From assembly GCF_009601505.1 (NCBI RefSeq), contig NZ_WITC01000015.1, forward strand, positions 21,446 through 85,445: a DNA stretch of 64,000 bases, given 5' to 3'. The position numbers and the translations under genes were made by a program. Positions 19,179 through 29,041 of the stretch are shown here, in pieces. The notes beneath the pieces are model-generated. The model saw only the letters and a program-made list of their open reading frames with translations. It did no database searches and was not told the origin of the DNA. Positions within the stretch are counted from its first letter, which is position 1, and each line of letters begins with the position of its first letter. This DNA comes from Sinorhizobium terangae. GTDB taxonomy: Bacteria > Pseudomonadota > Alphaproteobacteria > Rhizobiales > Rhizobiaceae.

Positions 19179-21854
19179 TCAGTCCTTCTTGGCCTTCGCG
19201 GCCGTTTTCGGTTTCGCCTTGGCGGCGGTCTTCGGCTTGGCAGTCTTTACCGCGCCATTCGAGGCAGTCTTGGCGGTCTTTGTCGTCGTTGACTTGGCTT
19301 TGGTCGCCTTGCCCTTCGTCGTGCCGCCCTTGGCGGCTCGTTCGGCAATGAGCGCCAGCGCTTCTTCGACGGTCACGGTTTGCGGATCCTTGCCCTTCGG
19401 CAACGTGGCATTGACCTTGCCCCAGTTTACATAGGGACCGAACCGCCCGTCGCGCACCGTGATCGGGCCGCCGTCCGGGTGTTCTCCGAGTTCCTTGAGC
19501 GCGGCCGCGGCAGTACGTCCGCGGGAGCCGTTGGCGCCCTTCGACTGCTTGTCCGCGAGCACCGAAACCGCGCGGTTGAGCCCGATCGCGAAGACATCCT
19601 CGATCGAATCCAGATTGGCGTAGGTGCCGTTGTGCAGCACGAAGGGTCCGTAGCGCCCGAGACCGGTGGAGATCATCTTGCCGGTTTCCGGATGCGCGCC
19701 GATGTCGCGCGGCAGCGACAGCAGTGCAATCGCCTTTTCATGGTCGATCGATGCCGGCGTCCAGCCTTTCGGCAAGCTGGAGCGCTTTGCGTCCTTGCCT
19801 TCGCCGCGCTGGACATAGGGACCAAACCGCCCGCTGCGCAGCGTGATTTCCTCGCCGGTATGCGGATCCTTGCCGAGGCTCATCGGCTCGCTCGATACCG
19901 ACGCTTCCGCATCGCCATTGCTTTCGGAGGAAAGCTGGCGCGTGTAGTTGCACTCCGGGTAGTTGGAGCAGCCGACAAACGCACCGTATTTCCCGAGCTT
20001 CAGCGAGAGTTTTCCGGTCCCGCAGACCTGGCAAATGCGCGGATCGCTGCCGTCCTCACGTTTCGGGAAAACGAGCGGCGCCAGCTCCTCGTTGAGGGCA
20101 TCGAGGACGTTGGTGACGCGCAGTTCCTTGGTATCTTCGATCTGGGAGAAGAAATCCCTCCAGAACTCGCGCAGGACGTCCTTCCAGTTGAGGTCGCCGG
20201 CGGAAATCTGATCGAGCTTCTCCTCCAGAGACGCGGTGAAGTCATACTCCACATAGCGCGTGAAGAAGCTCTCCAGGAAGGCGGTTACAAGGCGGCCCTT
20301 GGCCTGGGGTACCAGCTTGCGCTTGTCGGTGGTCACATAGTCCCGGTCGAGGAGCGTCGTGACTGTTGCGGCATAGGTCGAAGGACGGCCGATGCCGAGT
20401 TCTTCCATCTTCTTGATCAGCGTCGCTTCCGAATAGCGCGGCGGCGGTTCGGTGAAGTGCTGGGTGGCGTTGATCTTCTGCTTGGCGAGGTTCTCCCGCG
20501 CGTTGATCTCCGGCAGCCGACCGTCCTCGTCGCCGTCGTCGGCCTGCTCACCGTCTTCTTTCATGTCGGTATAGGCCGCGATGAAGCCGTCGAAACGGAT
20601 CACGGAGCCGGTGGCCCTGAGGCCCGCCTTCTTGCCGGCGTTGTCGGCGATGATCTCGGCGGTCGTCCGTTCGATTTCGGCCGAAGCCATCTGGCTCGCG
20701 ATGCCGCGCTTCCAGATGAGATCGTAAAGCTTGAGCATATCGCCGTCGAGGAAGCGGCGCACCTGGTCGGGCACACGGTTGAAATCCGTCGGTCGGATGG
20801 CCTCGTGCGCTTCCTGGGCGTTTTTCGCCTTGGTGGAGTAGAAGCGCGGCTTTTCCGGCCGGTAGCGTTCACCGAACTGGCTGGTGATTGCCCGGCGCGC
20901 AGCGTCGATCGCCTCGGGCGCCATCTGCACGCCGTCTGTACGCATATAGGTGATGAGACCAACGGTCTCGCCGCCGATATCGACACCCTCGTAGAGCTTC
21001 TGGGCAACCTGCATAGTACGCGAGGCGGAGAACCCGAGCTTGGAAGAGGCAGCCTGTTGCAGCGTCGAGGTGGTGAAGGGCGGTGCCGGATTGCGCTTGA
21101 CCGGCTTTGCCTCGACGCTTTCGACCACATAGCTCGCGCCATCGAGCAGGGTCTTCAGCCGATTGGCCTCTTCGCCATTGCCGATCGCTTTCGACTGCAG
21201 CCGCTTGCCGTCGGCCGAGACGAGGCGCGCTTCGAACTCGTCGCCGCGCGGCGTCTTCAGGAGCGCAGAGATATTCCAGTATTCCTCGGTGACAAAACGT
21301 TCGATTTCCGCTTCGCGATCGCAGACGAGGCGCAGCGCCACGGACTGCACACGGCCGGCCGAACGCGCGCCCGGCAACTTGCGCCAAAGGACCGGGGAAA
21401 GGTTGAACCCGACGAGATAGTCAAGCGCCCGTCTGGCGAGATAGGCGTCGACCAGCGAGATATCGATATCGCGCGGCTCGGCCATTGCATCGAGCACGGC
21501 CTTTTTCGTGATCGCGTTGAAGACAACGCGCCTGACCGGCTTGTCGCCGATGACCTTCTTCTTCTTGAGAAGGTCCAGCACATGCCAGGAGATTGCCTCG
21601 CCCTCGCGATCCGGGTCGGTTGCGAGAATCAGGCCGTCCGACGATTTCACGGCGTCGGCGATATCCTTCATACGTTTCGCTGAAGCGCCGTCAACCTCCC
21701 AGGACATCTCGAAGTCTTCGTCCGGGCGCACCGACCCATCCTTGGCCGGCAAGTCCCGCACGTGGCCGAACGAAGCAAGCACCTTGTAGCCGGGACCCAG
21801 GTACTTGTTGATCGTCTTGGCCTTGGAAGGCGATTCCACCACTACAACATTCAT
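19179..21854 (-). CDS. topA: DNA topoisomerase I
   Basis: 891 residues from ATG at 21854 (MNVVVVESPSKAKTINKYLG, the standard type IA N-terminus; another ATG lies two codons earlier). TOPRIM acidic residues lie in DPDREGEAISWH and the catalytic tyrosine in GLITYMRTDG near residue 320. The C-terminus has one Cys4 zinc ribbon (CQVCGTGKL...CSNYPEC) and three further GRFGPYV-type repeats, then a Lys/Ala-rich tail of about 60 residues. It relaxes negative supercoils. It is 228 bases from dprA and precedes rnr with a 2-base gap. A YjhX/TopAI-like putative topoisomerase inhibitor is encoded elsewhere in the window, at 36525. Confidence 0.97.
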   Translation of the reverse strand: MNVVVVESPSKAKTINKYLGPGYKVLASFGHVRDLPAKDGSVRPDEDFEMSWEVDGASAKRMKDIADAVKSSDGLILATDPDREGEAISWHVLDLLKKKKVIGDKPVRRVVFNAITKKAVLDAMAEPRDIDISLVDAYLARRALDYLVGFNLSPVLWRKLPGARSAGRVQSVALRLVCDREAEIERFVTEEYWNISALLKTPRGDEFEARLVSADGKRLQSKAIGNGEEANRLKTLLDGASYVVESVEAKPVKRNPAPPFTTSTLQQAASSKLGFSASRTMQVAQKLYEGVDIGGETVGLITYMRTDGVQMAPEAIDAARRAITSQFGERYRPEKPRFYSTKAKNAQEAHEAIRPTDFNRVPDQVRRFLDGDMLKLYDLIWKRGIASQMASAEIERTTAEIIADNAGKKAGLRATGSVIRFDGFIAAYTDMKEDGEQADDGDEDGRLPEINARENLAKQKINATQHFTEPPPRYSEATLIKKMEELGIGRPSTYAATVTTLLDRDYVTTDKRKLVPQAKGRLVTAFLESFFTRYVEYDFTASLEEKLDQISAGDLNWKDVLREFWRDFFSQIEDTKELRVTNVLDALNEELAPLVFPKREDGSDPRICQVCGTGKLSLKLGKYGAFVGCSNYPECNYTRQLSSESNGDAEASVSSEPMSLGKDPHTGEEITLRSGRFGPYVQRGEGKDAKRSSLPKGWTPASIDHEKAIALLSLPRDIGAHPETGKMISTGLGRYGPFVLHNGTYANLDSIEDVFAIGLNRAVSVLADKQSKGANGSRGRTAAAALKELGEHPDGGPITVRDGRFGPYVNWGKVNATLPKGKDPQTVTVEEALALIAERAAKGGTTKGKATKAKSTTTKTAKTASNGAVKTAKPKTAAKAKPKTAAKAKKD

Positions 21855-22082
21855 CGTCATTCTCTGAGACAATCTCTTTTGGCAGTGCGCAAATGCGGCG
21901 CGCCGGATATTGACGCCACGAAATGGACAGGGATTCGGGCGCGGTCAAGGGGTTTCATTGAAAATAGCAATATCGCCACAGACCGCAACCAAACGGCAAA
22001 TTGCGAGTTTTCTCAACCGAGGGTCGTTCTTTCCGCGAGTCTGCGTGGGCTTCGATGGCGCGGAGCAGCCCGTGGCGGCACG

Positions 22083-23234
22083 TCATTCCTTGGGGACGAG
22101 AGACACCAGGCTCGCCCCATGCCGGCAGAGCTGGCCCGCGAGATCCAGTTCAAGAAGCACGAGGTGAACCTGCGAGGGCGAGAGCGCGGTGTGGCGGATG
22201 ATATCGTCGATTTCGACCGGCGTCGGCCCGAGCGCTTCGATGATGCGGTTGCGTTCGCTGTCGTCCGGTGCCGCAGGTGCTGCTCGCGTGTTCTCGATCG
22301 TCGGCTCCTTTACGTCCAGCCGCGTCAGGAGGTCGTCTCGCGTGAGGGGCGCCAGCGCCTCCAGGACGTCGGCGGAGGATGTCGTAATGGTCGCGCCCTG
22401 TTTCAAGAGATCATTCGTGCCATGGCAGCGCGGATCGAGCGGTGATCCGGGAACCGCGAAGACCAGCCTGCCGAAGTCGGCGGCATAACGGGCGGTGATC
22501 AGCGAACCGGACCGATTGGCCGCCTCGACGACGGCGACTCCCAGACTGACGCCGGCGATGAGCCGGTTTCGCCGCGGAAAATCGCGGGCGCGGGGTTCCC
22601 AGCCGAAGGGCATTTCGCTGATCGCCAGTCCTTCGCCGGAAGTGATCTCCTGCAGCAGCTCGATGTTCTCAGGCGGATAGGGCTGGTCGAGGCCGCCGGC
22701 AAGTGCCGCGATCGTGCCGGTCCGGAGGCTTGCGCGATGGGCGGCAGTATCGATTCCACGGGCGAGCCCCGAGGTGATGACATAGCCTGCCGCTCCAGCA
22801 TCGCGCGCGATCATGGCGGCGAACTTCGCTCCGCTCACTGACGCATTGCGTGAACCGACGATACCAAGGGAAGGGCGCGTCGCCGCCCGGACATTGCCCT
22901 TCACGGCAATGAGCGGCGGAGCGCCGTCGATCTCTCTCAATGCCGGGGGATAATCCGGCTCGCCGATCCCGACGAAGACGGCGCCGAACCGGTGCGCCGC
23001 CTCGAGCTCCCGTTCCGCATCCGCGATGGTCGCAATGCGAAATGTGCGATCCGAGCCGCCGCGCCGGGAAAGGTCGGGCAGCGCTTCAAGCGCCGCTTCT
23101 GCCGTGCCGAAGTGATTGATCAGGTCCCGGAAGGTAGCGGGACCGACATTGTCGCTGCGAATCAGCCGCAGCCAGGCGATTTTCTGCCGTTCCGTCAGCG
23201 CGATTCCTGTGCGTTGGGCGCTGACGTTCAACAT
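22083..23234 (-). CDS. dprA: DNA-processing protein DprA
   Basis: 383 residues. The Rossmann-like core holds [26 protein letters not shown] and [24 protein letters not shown], all diagnostic of DprA. A helical N-terminal region and a C-terminal winged-helix-like segment (about 310-380) flank the core. DprA loads RecA on incoming single-stranded DNA; in many non-competent bacteria its role is unclear. Start and stop overlap by one base with plsY (TAATG), so translational coupling is likely. Confidence 0.95.
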   Translation of the reverse strand: MLNVSAQRTGIALTERQKIAWLRLIRSDNVGPATFRDLINHFGTAEAALEALPDLSRRGGSDRTFRIATIADAERELEAAHRFGAVFVGIGEPDYPPALREIDGAPPLIAVKGNVRAATRPSLGIVGSRNASVSGAKFAAMIARDAGAAGYVITSGLARGIDTAAHRASLRTGTIAALAGGLDQPYPPENIELLQEITSGEGLAISEMPFGWEPRARDFPRRNRLIAGVSLGVAVVEAANRSGSLITARYAADFGRLVFAVPGSPLDPRCHGTNDLLKQGATITTSSADVLEALAPLTRDDLLTRLDVKEPTIENTRAAPAAPDDSERNRIIEALGPTPVEIDDIIRHTALSPSQVHLVLLELDLAGQLCRHGASLVSLVPKE

Positions 23235-23845
23235 TATCCCTTTTCCCCGATCCGGCTTTCCGTGCCGCTAAGCAGTCGCTGGATGTTGGCACGATGCTTG
23301 ATCCAGGTGATGACGGTCATGATAGCGAACAGCAGTGCCACTTTTCCATACCCGGTCGCATAAAGCGCAACGGGCACGAGGGCTGTCGCTGTGAGGGCGC
23401 TCAGCGACGAGTAACGCGTGATCTTGGCCATGGCGAGCCAGATTGCACCGAAGACGAGCACCATTACCGGTGCAAGGCCCAGCAACACGCCGATATAGGT
23501 TGCAACACCCTTGCCGCCCTTGAACGAGAGCCAGACCGGATAGAGATGTCCGAGGAAAGCGGCGAGGCCCGCGGCAAGGCCAGCCTCGATGCCCCACCGA
23601 GAGGCGATGGCGGCAGCGGCTGTGCCCTTGAGCGCATCGAGGAGGAGGGTCGCCGCGGCAAGCTTCTTGTTGCCGGTTCGAAGTACGTTCGTGGCGCCGA
23701 TGTTGCCCGAGCCTATCTTGCGGACGTCACCGAGGCCTGCCATGCGCGTAAGAATGAGGCCGAAGGGGATCGACCCCAGAAGATAGCCGAAGACGAGACA
23801 TGCGAACGTCGCGGGCAGCCCGAGCTGCCAGGATAATAACTCCAC
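23234..23845 (-). CDS. plsY: Glycerol-3-phosphate acyltransferase PlsY
   Basis: 203 residues from GTG at 23845, preceded by GGAGG five bases upstream. Membrane-bound acyl-phosphate:glycerol-3-phosphate acyltransferase, the first step of phospholipid synthesis. The three PlsY motifs are visible: [11 protein letters not shown] and [14 protein letters not shown] near 25-60, then FKGGKGVAT near 110. Five hydrophobic helices are spread over the length. It lies between pyrC and dprA with a short gap on one side and an overlap on the other. Confidence 0.96.
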   Translation of the reverse strand: MELLSWQLGLPATFACLVFGYLLGSIPFGLILTRMAGLGDVRKIGSGNIGATNVLRTGNKKLAAATLLLDALKGTAAAAIASRWGIEAGLAAGLAAFLGHLYPVWLSFKGGKGVATYIGVLLGLAPVMVLVFGAIWLAMAKITRYSSLSALTATALVPVALYATGYGKVALLFAIMTVITWIKHRANIQRLLSGTESRIGEKG

Positions 23846-23874
23846 CGGTTCCTCCCCCGCCTATCAGCTCCGGT

Positions 23875-25167
23875 CTACGCTGAATGCACCAGCTTGCCCG
23901 CAACATAAGTTTGGACGACGCGTCCGGTAAAGCGGGCATTTTCAAAAGGCGTATTCTTCGAGCGTGAAACCAGCGCTTTCTCATAGAGGACCCAGGGTTC
24001 ATCGAGGTCGAGAACGGTGACGTCGGCTTTCGCGCCCGGCTTCAGCGTGCCAGCTTCGAGGCCGAAGATCGCCGCCGGGCGCGTGGACATCGCATCGATC
24101 AGCCGCATCAGCGGCACCTGGCCGCTGTGGTAGAGGCGAAGCGCGGCCGCTGCCAGCGTTTCGAGACCGATCGCGCCATCGGCGGCGTCGGAGAAGGGCA
24201 GGCGCTTGGTGTCGACGTCCTGCGGATCATGCGACGATACGATGATGTCGATCGTGCCGTTTGCAAGTGCCTCGGTCATCGCAACGCGATCATCTTCGCC
24301 GCGCAGCGGAGGCGACAATTTAAAGAAGGTCCGATATTCGCCGATATCGTTTTCGTTCAGCGTCAGGTGATTGATCGAGATGCCGCAGGTGACGTTGGTG
24401 CCGCGCTCCCGCGCGACGCGCACGGCGTCTGCCGACTCGGGCACGGAAATCTCGGCGGCGTGGTAGGCGGCCTTGGTCAGGCCGGCGATGCGAAGGTCGC
24501 GTTCGAGCGGAATGATCTCCGCTTCGCGCGGCACGCCCGGAAGGCCGAGCCAGCTTGCGAGCAAGCCCTCGTTCATGACGCCGTTGGCGCCGAGATATTT
24601 GTCGCGGGCCTCAAGCGCGACGACAGCACCGAATTCGCGCGCGTAGGTCATGGCGCGGCGCAGCACCAGCGCGTCGTGAACCGGCTGCCGGCCGTTGGTG
24701 AAGCAGACGGCGCCCGCGTCGCGAAGGAGCCCGATTTCGGTCATCTCTTCCCCGAGCAGCCCCTTGGTGAGGGCTGCAGCCGGATGGATGTTGACAAGCG
24801 CCTTGTCGCGCGCGGTCTTCTGCACGAACTCGACGAGGGCGATTTCGTCGATAACCGGATCTGTGTCCGGCATGGCGATGAACGAGGTAACGCCGCCTGT
24901 CGCCGCCGCACGGGAAGCCGACTCGATCGTCTCGCGATGCTCGCTTCCGGGTTCGCCAACGAAGACACGCGCATCGACGAGGCCGGGGACCGCCGTAAGG
25001 CCGGCGCAGTCCTTGACGAAGGCGCCGTCCGGCGCGCCCTGGTTCTGGGCGTCGCTGCCGGCTGCAAGAATGCGGCCGTCGCTGCCGACGATGATCGTGC
25101 CCGTTTCGTCGAGGGCCCGCGACGGATCGACGATGCGCAGGTTTTTCAGAACGAGTGGTCTGGTCAT
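23875..25167 (-). CDS. pyrC: Dihydroorotase homologue lacking catalytic histidines (PyrC'/PyrX-like)
   Basis: 430 residues, overlapping pyrB by ATGA. The overall fold and flanking sequence are those of dihydroorotase ([14 protein letters not shown] near 61-74), but the metal-binding H-x-H that should follow the aspartate is R67-x-F69, the usual carboxylated lysine region reads CFTNGRQP and the next histidine region reads [10 protein letters not shown]. The zinc site is therefore probably lost. Known non-catalytic PyrC' proteins in Pseudomonas support aspartate carbamoyltransferase assembly, and the overlap with pyrB fits that role. A genuine dihydroorotase should then be encoded elsewhere. 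The gene symbol follows the usual rhizobial annotation. Confidence 0.88.
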   Translation of the reverse strand: MTRPLVLKNLRIVDPSRALDETGTIIVGSDGRILAAGSDAQNQGAPDGAFVKDCAGLTAVPGLVDARVFVGEPGSEHRETIESASRAAATGGVTSFIAMPDTDPVIDEIALVEFVQKTARDKALVNIHPAAALTKGLLGEEMTEIGLLRDAGAVCFTNGRQPVHDALVLRRAMTYAREFGAVVALEARDKYLGANGVMNEGLLASWLGLPGVPREAEIIPLERDLRIAGLTKAAYHAAEISVPESADAVRVARERGTNVTCGISINHLTLNENDIGEYRTFFKLSPPLRGEDDRVAMTEALANGTIDIIVSSHDPQDVDTKRLPFSDAADGAIGLETLAAAALRLYHSGQVPLMRLIDAMSTRPAAIFGLEAGTLKPGAKADVTVLDLDEPWVLYEKALVSRSKNTPFENARFTGRVVQTYVAGKLVHSA

Positions 25168-26105
25168 AGGCGCGGCCCCTGGTTCTGCGAGAGGAGAAGC
25201 GTTTCCATCACGGCCATGCGCACGGCAACGCCCATCTCGACCTGCTGTTCGATGACACTTTGCGGGCCGTCGGCGATTTCGGAAGCGATCTCGACGCCGC
25301 GGTTCATCGGCCCCGGGTGCATCACCAGCGCATCGTCCTTGGCCGCTTTCAGCTTTTCGGCGTCGAGGCCGTAATAGTGGAAATATTCGCGCACCGACGG
25401 CACGAAAGAGCCGGCCATGCGCTCGCGCTGCAGCCGCAGCATCATGACGACGTCCGCGCCTTTCAGTCCTTCCGCCATGGAGTGGTAGACCTCGACGCCC
25501 ATTTGCGCGATGCCGGAGGGGAGCAGTGTCGCCGGGGCGACGACGCGTACGCGCGCTCCCATCTCGTTCAGCAGCAGAATGTTGGATCGGGCGACGCGCG
25601 AATGCAGGACGTCGCCGCAGATCGCGACGATGATCCGCGAGAGCTTGCCCTTGGCACGGCGGATCGTCAGCGCGTCGAGGAGCGCCTGGGTCGGGTGCTC
25701 GTGCTGACCGTCGCCGGCATTCACGACCGAGCAGGAAACTTTCTGGGCAAGCAGCGCCGCAGCACCCGCCGAGGAGTGGCGCACGACCAGCACGTCCGGA
25801 TGCATCGCATTCAGCGTCATCGCCGTATCGATCAGCGTCTCGCCCTTCTTCACCGAGGAATTGCCGACGGACATGTTCATCACATCGGCGCCAAGCCGCT
25901 TGCCCGCCAGTTCGAACGAGGACTGCGTCCGGGTCGAGGCTTCGAAGAAAAGATTGATCTGCGTCAGCCCGCGCAGCGAGGAGGTTTTCTTCTCCCGCTG
26001 CCGGGAGATCTTGACGGCTTCGTCGGCGCGATCGAGCAGGAGCGTGATGTCCTGTTCCGTGAGGCCCTTGATGCCGAGCAGGTGGCGATGCGGGAAAGTG
26101 ATCAT
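25164..26105 (-). CDS. pyrB: Aspartate carbamoyltransferase, catalytic chain
   Basis: 313 residues from ATG at 26105, which has AAGGG seven bases upstream. It condenses carbamoyl phosphate with aspartate in pyrimidine synthesis. The carbamoyl-phosphate site [16 protein letters not shown] is near residue 55, [12 protein letters not shown] near 135 and [13 protein letters not shown] near 265. It overlaps the degenerate pyrC by four bases. No pyrI regulatory gene is adjacent. No clear attenuator was seen in the upstream region, which is taken up largely by a family A repeat. Confidence 0.97.
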   Translation of the reverse strand: MITFPHRHLLGIKGLTEQDITLLLDRADEAVKISRQREKKTSSLRGLTQINLFFEASTRTQSSFELAGKRLGADVMNMSVGNSSVKKGETLIDTAMTLNAMHPDVLVVRHSSAGAAALLAQKVSCSVVNAGDGQHEHPTQALLDALTIRRAKGKLSRIIVAICGDVLHSRVARSNILLLNEMGARVRVVAPATLLPSGIAQMGVEVYHSMAEGLKGADVVMMLRLQRERMAGSFVPSVREYFHYYGLDAEKLKAAKDDALVMHPGPMNRGVEIASEIADGPQSVIEQQVEMGVAVRMAVMETLLLSQNQGPRL

Positions 26106-26127
26106 GAGCCGCCCTTGCACTCTCTAC

Positions 26128-26229
26128 CGCATGTCTCCTTAAATCGACCTCGACTTAAAGAAAAAGACATGCAGCAATTCAATATGCTACAGCGACCTTT
26201 GCGCGTCGATGAGACGCGCGGCGCTGTAG
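26128..26229 (+). repeat. Intergenic repeat, family A copy 2 (full length)
   Basis: The element opens with GCATGTCTCCTTAAA and closes its first hairpin with AAAGACATGC, then continues CAGCAATTCAATATGCTACA, GCGACC and a second GC-rich hairpin (GCGCGTC/GACGCGC) ending GGCGCTGTAG. Copies with the same order are at 33962-34036 (plus) and 8539-8600 (minus, partial). It occupies most of the space upstream of pyrB. Confidence 0.65.
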
Positions 26230-26356
26230 ATTGGCTCGCTCTATAAAGCGTGGTCAGGGGCCGGGCAAGCGGCGCACCACCCCTTCCGCAGAAAACTTGC
26301 GTCGGCTCCAGGGCGCGCCTGTTTCGCGCCTGCGAAACTTGCGCTAGAACCGGCCC

Positions 26357-28009
26357 ATGAATCAGATGAACCGGACTGAACAGAAACTCGCCGAGCTGAA
26401 CCAGCCAAAACCCTGGTCCGGTGTCAACGCCTATCGCTCCGATCCTCTCGTCGTCGACATCACGTCGAGCATGCCGAAGACGTTGCGTGACGAATTCGAC
26501 GTGCTTGGACGTTACGTCACCTCGCCGGAAGCGCAGGAACTGGCGCGTATGGCCAATGAGGGCGTGCCGAAGCTGAAGACCCACGGCCCGCGCGGTGAGC
26601 GCCTTGATGTCGTCGAGTTCCATCCGGCCTGGCACGCGCTGATGCGCCGGTCGATGACGACGGGTCTGCATTCGTCCGCCTGGGAGAACCTGGCGGATGA
26701 AAGAGGCCGCTCGCACAAGGCGAGGGCGATCCGCTTCTACCTGACGGCGCAGCTCGAATGCGGCCATCTCTGCCCGCTGACGATGACGAGCGCGTCGGTT
26801 GCCGCCATCACCGCGTCTCCGGCGGTCCAGAAGGAATGGGCGCCGAAGATCCTCTCGCGCAAATATGATTCCTCCAACCGCCCATGGATGCAGAAGAGCG
26901 CCGTCACCATCGGCATGGGCATGACGGAGAAGCAGGGCGGCACCGATGTCCGGGCCAACACCTCAACCGCGGAGCGCGTGGGGGAGGGCATCTACCGTCT
27001 GAACGGCCACAAGTGGTTCATGTCCGCGCCGATGAGCGATGCTTTCGTGATGCTCGCCCAGACGCGCGACGGGCTCGGCTGCTTCCTGGTGCCGCGACTG
27101 CTCGAGGACGGTTCGGCGAACGGACTGCGCTTCCAGCGTCTGAAGGACAAACTCGGCAATCGCTCCAATGCTTCGTCAGAGGTGGAGTTTTCCGACACGT
27201 TCGGCTTCATCCTGGGAACGCCTGACGCCGGTATCCGTACGATCCTCGACATGGTGACATTGACGCGGCTCGACTGCGCGCTGGCTTCCGCCGGCATGAT
27301 GCGCGCATCGCTCGCCGAAGCCGTTCACCACACCCGTGGCCGCAAGGTTTTTGGCAAGGCGCTGATCAGTCAGCCGATGATGACGCGGGTTCTGGCCGAC
27401 ATGGCGCTCGACGTCGCGGCGGCGAGCGCGCTGTCGTTCCGTCTGGCCGATGCCTTCGACAAGGCGCACGGCAGTGCCGAGGACGCCGCCTATGCCCGCA
27501 TCATGACGCCGGTCGCGAAATACTGGTGCTGCAAGATCGCTCCCGGCTTGATCTACGAGTCGATGGAATGCCTCGGCGGCAACGGCTATGTCGAGGAGCG
27601 CGCGCTCGCCCGGCATTATCGCGAGGCGCCGGTCAACGCCATCTGGGAGGGATCCGGCAACGTCATGGCGCTCGACGTGCTGCGCGTGCTCGGGCGTCGC
27701 AAGGAGCTGTTCGAACAGCTCTTCGGTATCTTCAGCCGCGATCTCGGCCCCTCCGGTCGCAAGACGATCGACGTTCTGCGCGCGGCCATGTCGCTCTGCG
27801 AACGCGACGAAGGCGCGGCCCGCGTGCTGGTCGAGCAGCTTGCGCTCGCGGCAGCGGCCGCCGAACTCTACCGGCTCGGCGCGGGACGCATCGCCGACGC
27901 ATTTCTGGAGTCGCGCCTGGCAGCCGGCTGGCGGTCGACTTACGGCATGCTCGATTCGCGCTTCGATTCCGCCTACGTGCTCGATCTGCTCTATCCGGCG
28001 GCGACGTAA
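26357..28009 (+). CDS. AidB-like acyl-CoA dehydrogenase
   Basis: 550 residues. The flavin-binding acyl-CoA dehydrogenase core includes GMGMTEKQGGTDVRANTS near 190-210, a helical domain with MMRASLAEAVHHTRGRKVFGK near 315 and MECLGGNGYVEERALARHYREAPVNAIWEGSGN near 405-435. The length and the segments VDITSSMPKTLRDEFDVLG and YLTAQLECGHLCPLTMTSASV match the AidB branch (DNA alkylation response) and not fatty-acid beta-oxidation enzymes. Whether it protects DNA or oxidises branched-chain CoA esters is not clear. The nearest neighbours do not clarify the role. Confidence 0.88.
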   Translation: MNQMNRTEQKLAELNQPKPWSGVNAYRSDPLVVDITSSMPKTLRDEFDVLGRYVTSPEAQELARMANEGVPKLKTHGPRGERLDVVEFHPAWHALMRRSMTTGLHSSAWENLADERGRSHKARAIRFYLTAQLECGHLCPLTMTSASVAAITASPAVQKEWAPKILSRKYDSSNRPWMQKSAVTIGMGMTEKQGGTDVRANTSTAERVGEGIYRLNGHKWFMSAPMSDAFVMLAQTRDGLGCFLVPRLLEDGSANGLRFQRLKDKLGNRSNASSEVEFSDTFGFILGTPDAGIRTILDMVTLTRLDCALASAGMMRASLAEAVHHTRGRKVFGKALISQPMMTRVLADMALDVAAASALSFRLADAFDKAHGSAEDAAYARIMTPVAKYWCCKIAPGLIYESMECLGGNGYVEERALARHYREAPVNAIWEGSGNVMALDVLRVLGRRKELFEQLFGIFSRDLGPSGRKTIDVLRAAMSLCERDEGAARVLVEQLALAAAAAELYRLGAGRIADAFLESRLAAGWRSTYGMLDSRFDSAYVLDLLYPAAT

Positions 28010-28094
28010 CCGCCCATTCAGTGGGTTCAAGCATCTCGGACGCCTGCGCGGAACGGGCGCGGCGGAGACATTCATAGGTGACCGATACGGCGTT

Positions 28095-28985
28095 GTGAGA
28101 AACGATACATTCCAGCTCGCTGGAAGCGAGAGTGGAACCGTCGGCGGCGTCAATAATAATTGGGACACCTTCATTGGCGGTGGCGGAACCGATCGAATCT
28201 ACGTCGCCCCCAAGTCCGGTTACTCCTGGACCGCCATCATGATCGCCGACAACGGATTGGACAGCGTTGAAAGCATCGTGTTCAACATATCTGGCACGAT
28301 TAAGCCCATCTACTTCGCCGGAGATGTCGACTTTTCCAGTGTCACGTCCATGACGGCCGGTGTGAAGATCTATGGCCGCGGCAATGACAACACGTTCACC
28401 GGCGGCAGCCTCGGCGAGTATGTCGAGGGCGATGGCGGCAACGACACGCTATATGGTAACGGCGGCAACGACACGTTGTATGGTGATACGACCACTGATA
28501 ATCCTTGGGCGGTAAGCTACACCGCTGCAGGTAATGACTGGCTCTATGGTGGCGATGGTAATGACCAAGTAAATGGCCAGGGTGGAAACGATCAGCTATT
28601 CGGTGACGCCGGGGATGACGATTTGTACGGTGGAGCAGGCACAGACCAGCTTCGTGGTGGTCAAGGTAGCGACGAGTTGTATGGCGACGCTGGCGATGAT
28701 CTTCTCGACGGCAGCGACGGTGGCAACGTTTTATGGGGTGGAAGTGGTATCGACACGTTCCAGTTCACATCTGCCGGTGATCAAAGCACGATTCAAGATT
28801 TCGAAATCGGCACGGAGAGATTGCGGTTCGATGTCGGCCTTGCTGATGATTTCAGCGACCTGACGATTGTTGACGATATAAATGGCAACGCGCACATCAC
28901 CGTTGGTGATGTTGATATTACGCTGGTTGGGGTTGCGTCCTCGTCGATCAACAGTTCCTTCATCGACTTCGGCCTATACGCATAG
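28095..28985 (+). CDS. RTX-type calcium-binding repeat protein
   Basis: 296 residues if started at GTG 28095; the frame is open upstream to the previous gene and no convincing ribosome site was found, so the start is uncertain and 5' truncation is possible. Residues 107-221 are glycine/aspartate nonapeptide repeats (GGNDTLYGN, GGDGNDQVN, GGAGTDQLR, GDAGDDLLD) that bind calcium in RTX proteins exported by type I secretion. A C-terminal tail of about 75 residues ends SSFIDFGLYA, a plausible uncleaved export signal. No type I transporter gene is in the window. Codon use is less GC-biased than its neighbours, suggesting later acquisition. Confidence 0.8.
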   Translation: MRNDTFQLAGSESGTVGGVNNNWDTFIGGGGTDRIYVAPKSGYSWTAIMIADNGLDSVESIVFNISGTIKPIYFAGDVDFSSVTSMTAGVKIYGRGNDNTFTGGSLGEYVEGDGGNDTLYGNGGNDTLYGDTTTDNPWAVSYTAAGNDWLYGGDGNDQVNGQGGNDQLFGDAGDDDLYGGAGTDQLRGGQGSDELYGDAGDDLLDGSDGGNVLWGGSGIDTFQFTSAGDQSTIQDFEIGTERLRFDVGLADDFSDLTIVDDINGNAHITVGDVDITLVGVASSSINSSFIDFGLYA

Positions 28986-28993
28986 TAGGATCT

Positions 28994-29023
28994 GCCCCAC
29001 CGTAAAAAAAAAGACGGTGGGGC
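28994..29023. terminator. Hairpin between convergent genes
   Basis: GCCCCACCGT and ACGGTGGGGC form a perfect 10-base-pair stem around an A9G loop. It stands 8 bases after the RTX stop and 18 bases after the stop of the convergent gene, so it could terminate both. No T run follows on either strand beyond a few bases. Confidence 0.6.
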
Positions 29024-29041
29024 ATGACTAAACGACACGCC

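Noticed and set aside
26128..26229. A pyrimidine attenuator or riboswitch upstream of pyrB
   Set aside because: The hairpins belong to a repeat family found at other loci, and no leader peptide or T-run terminator was seen.
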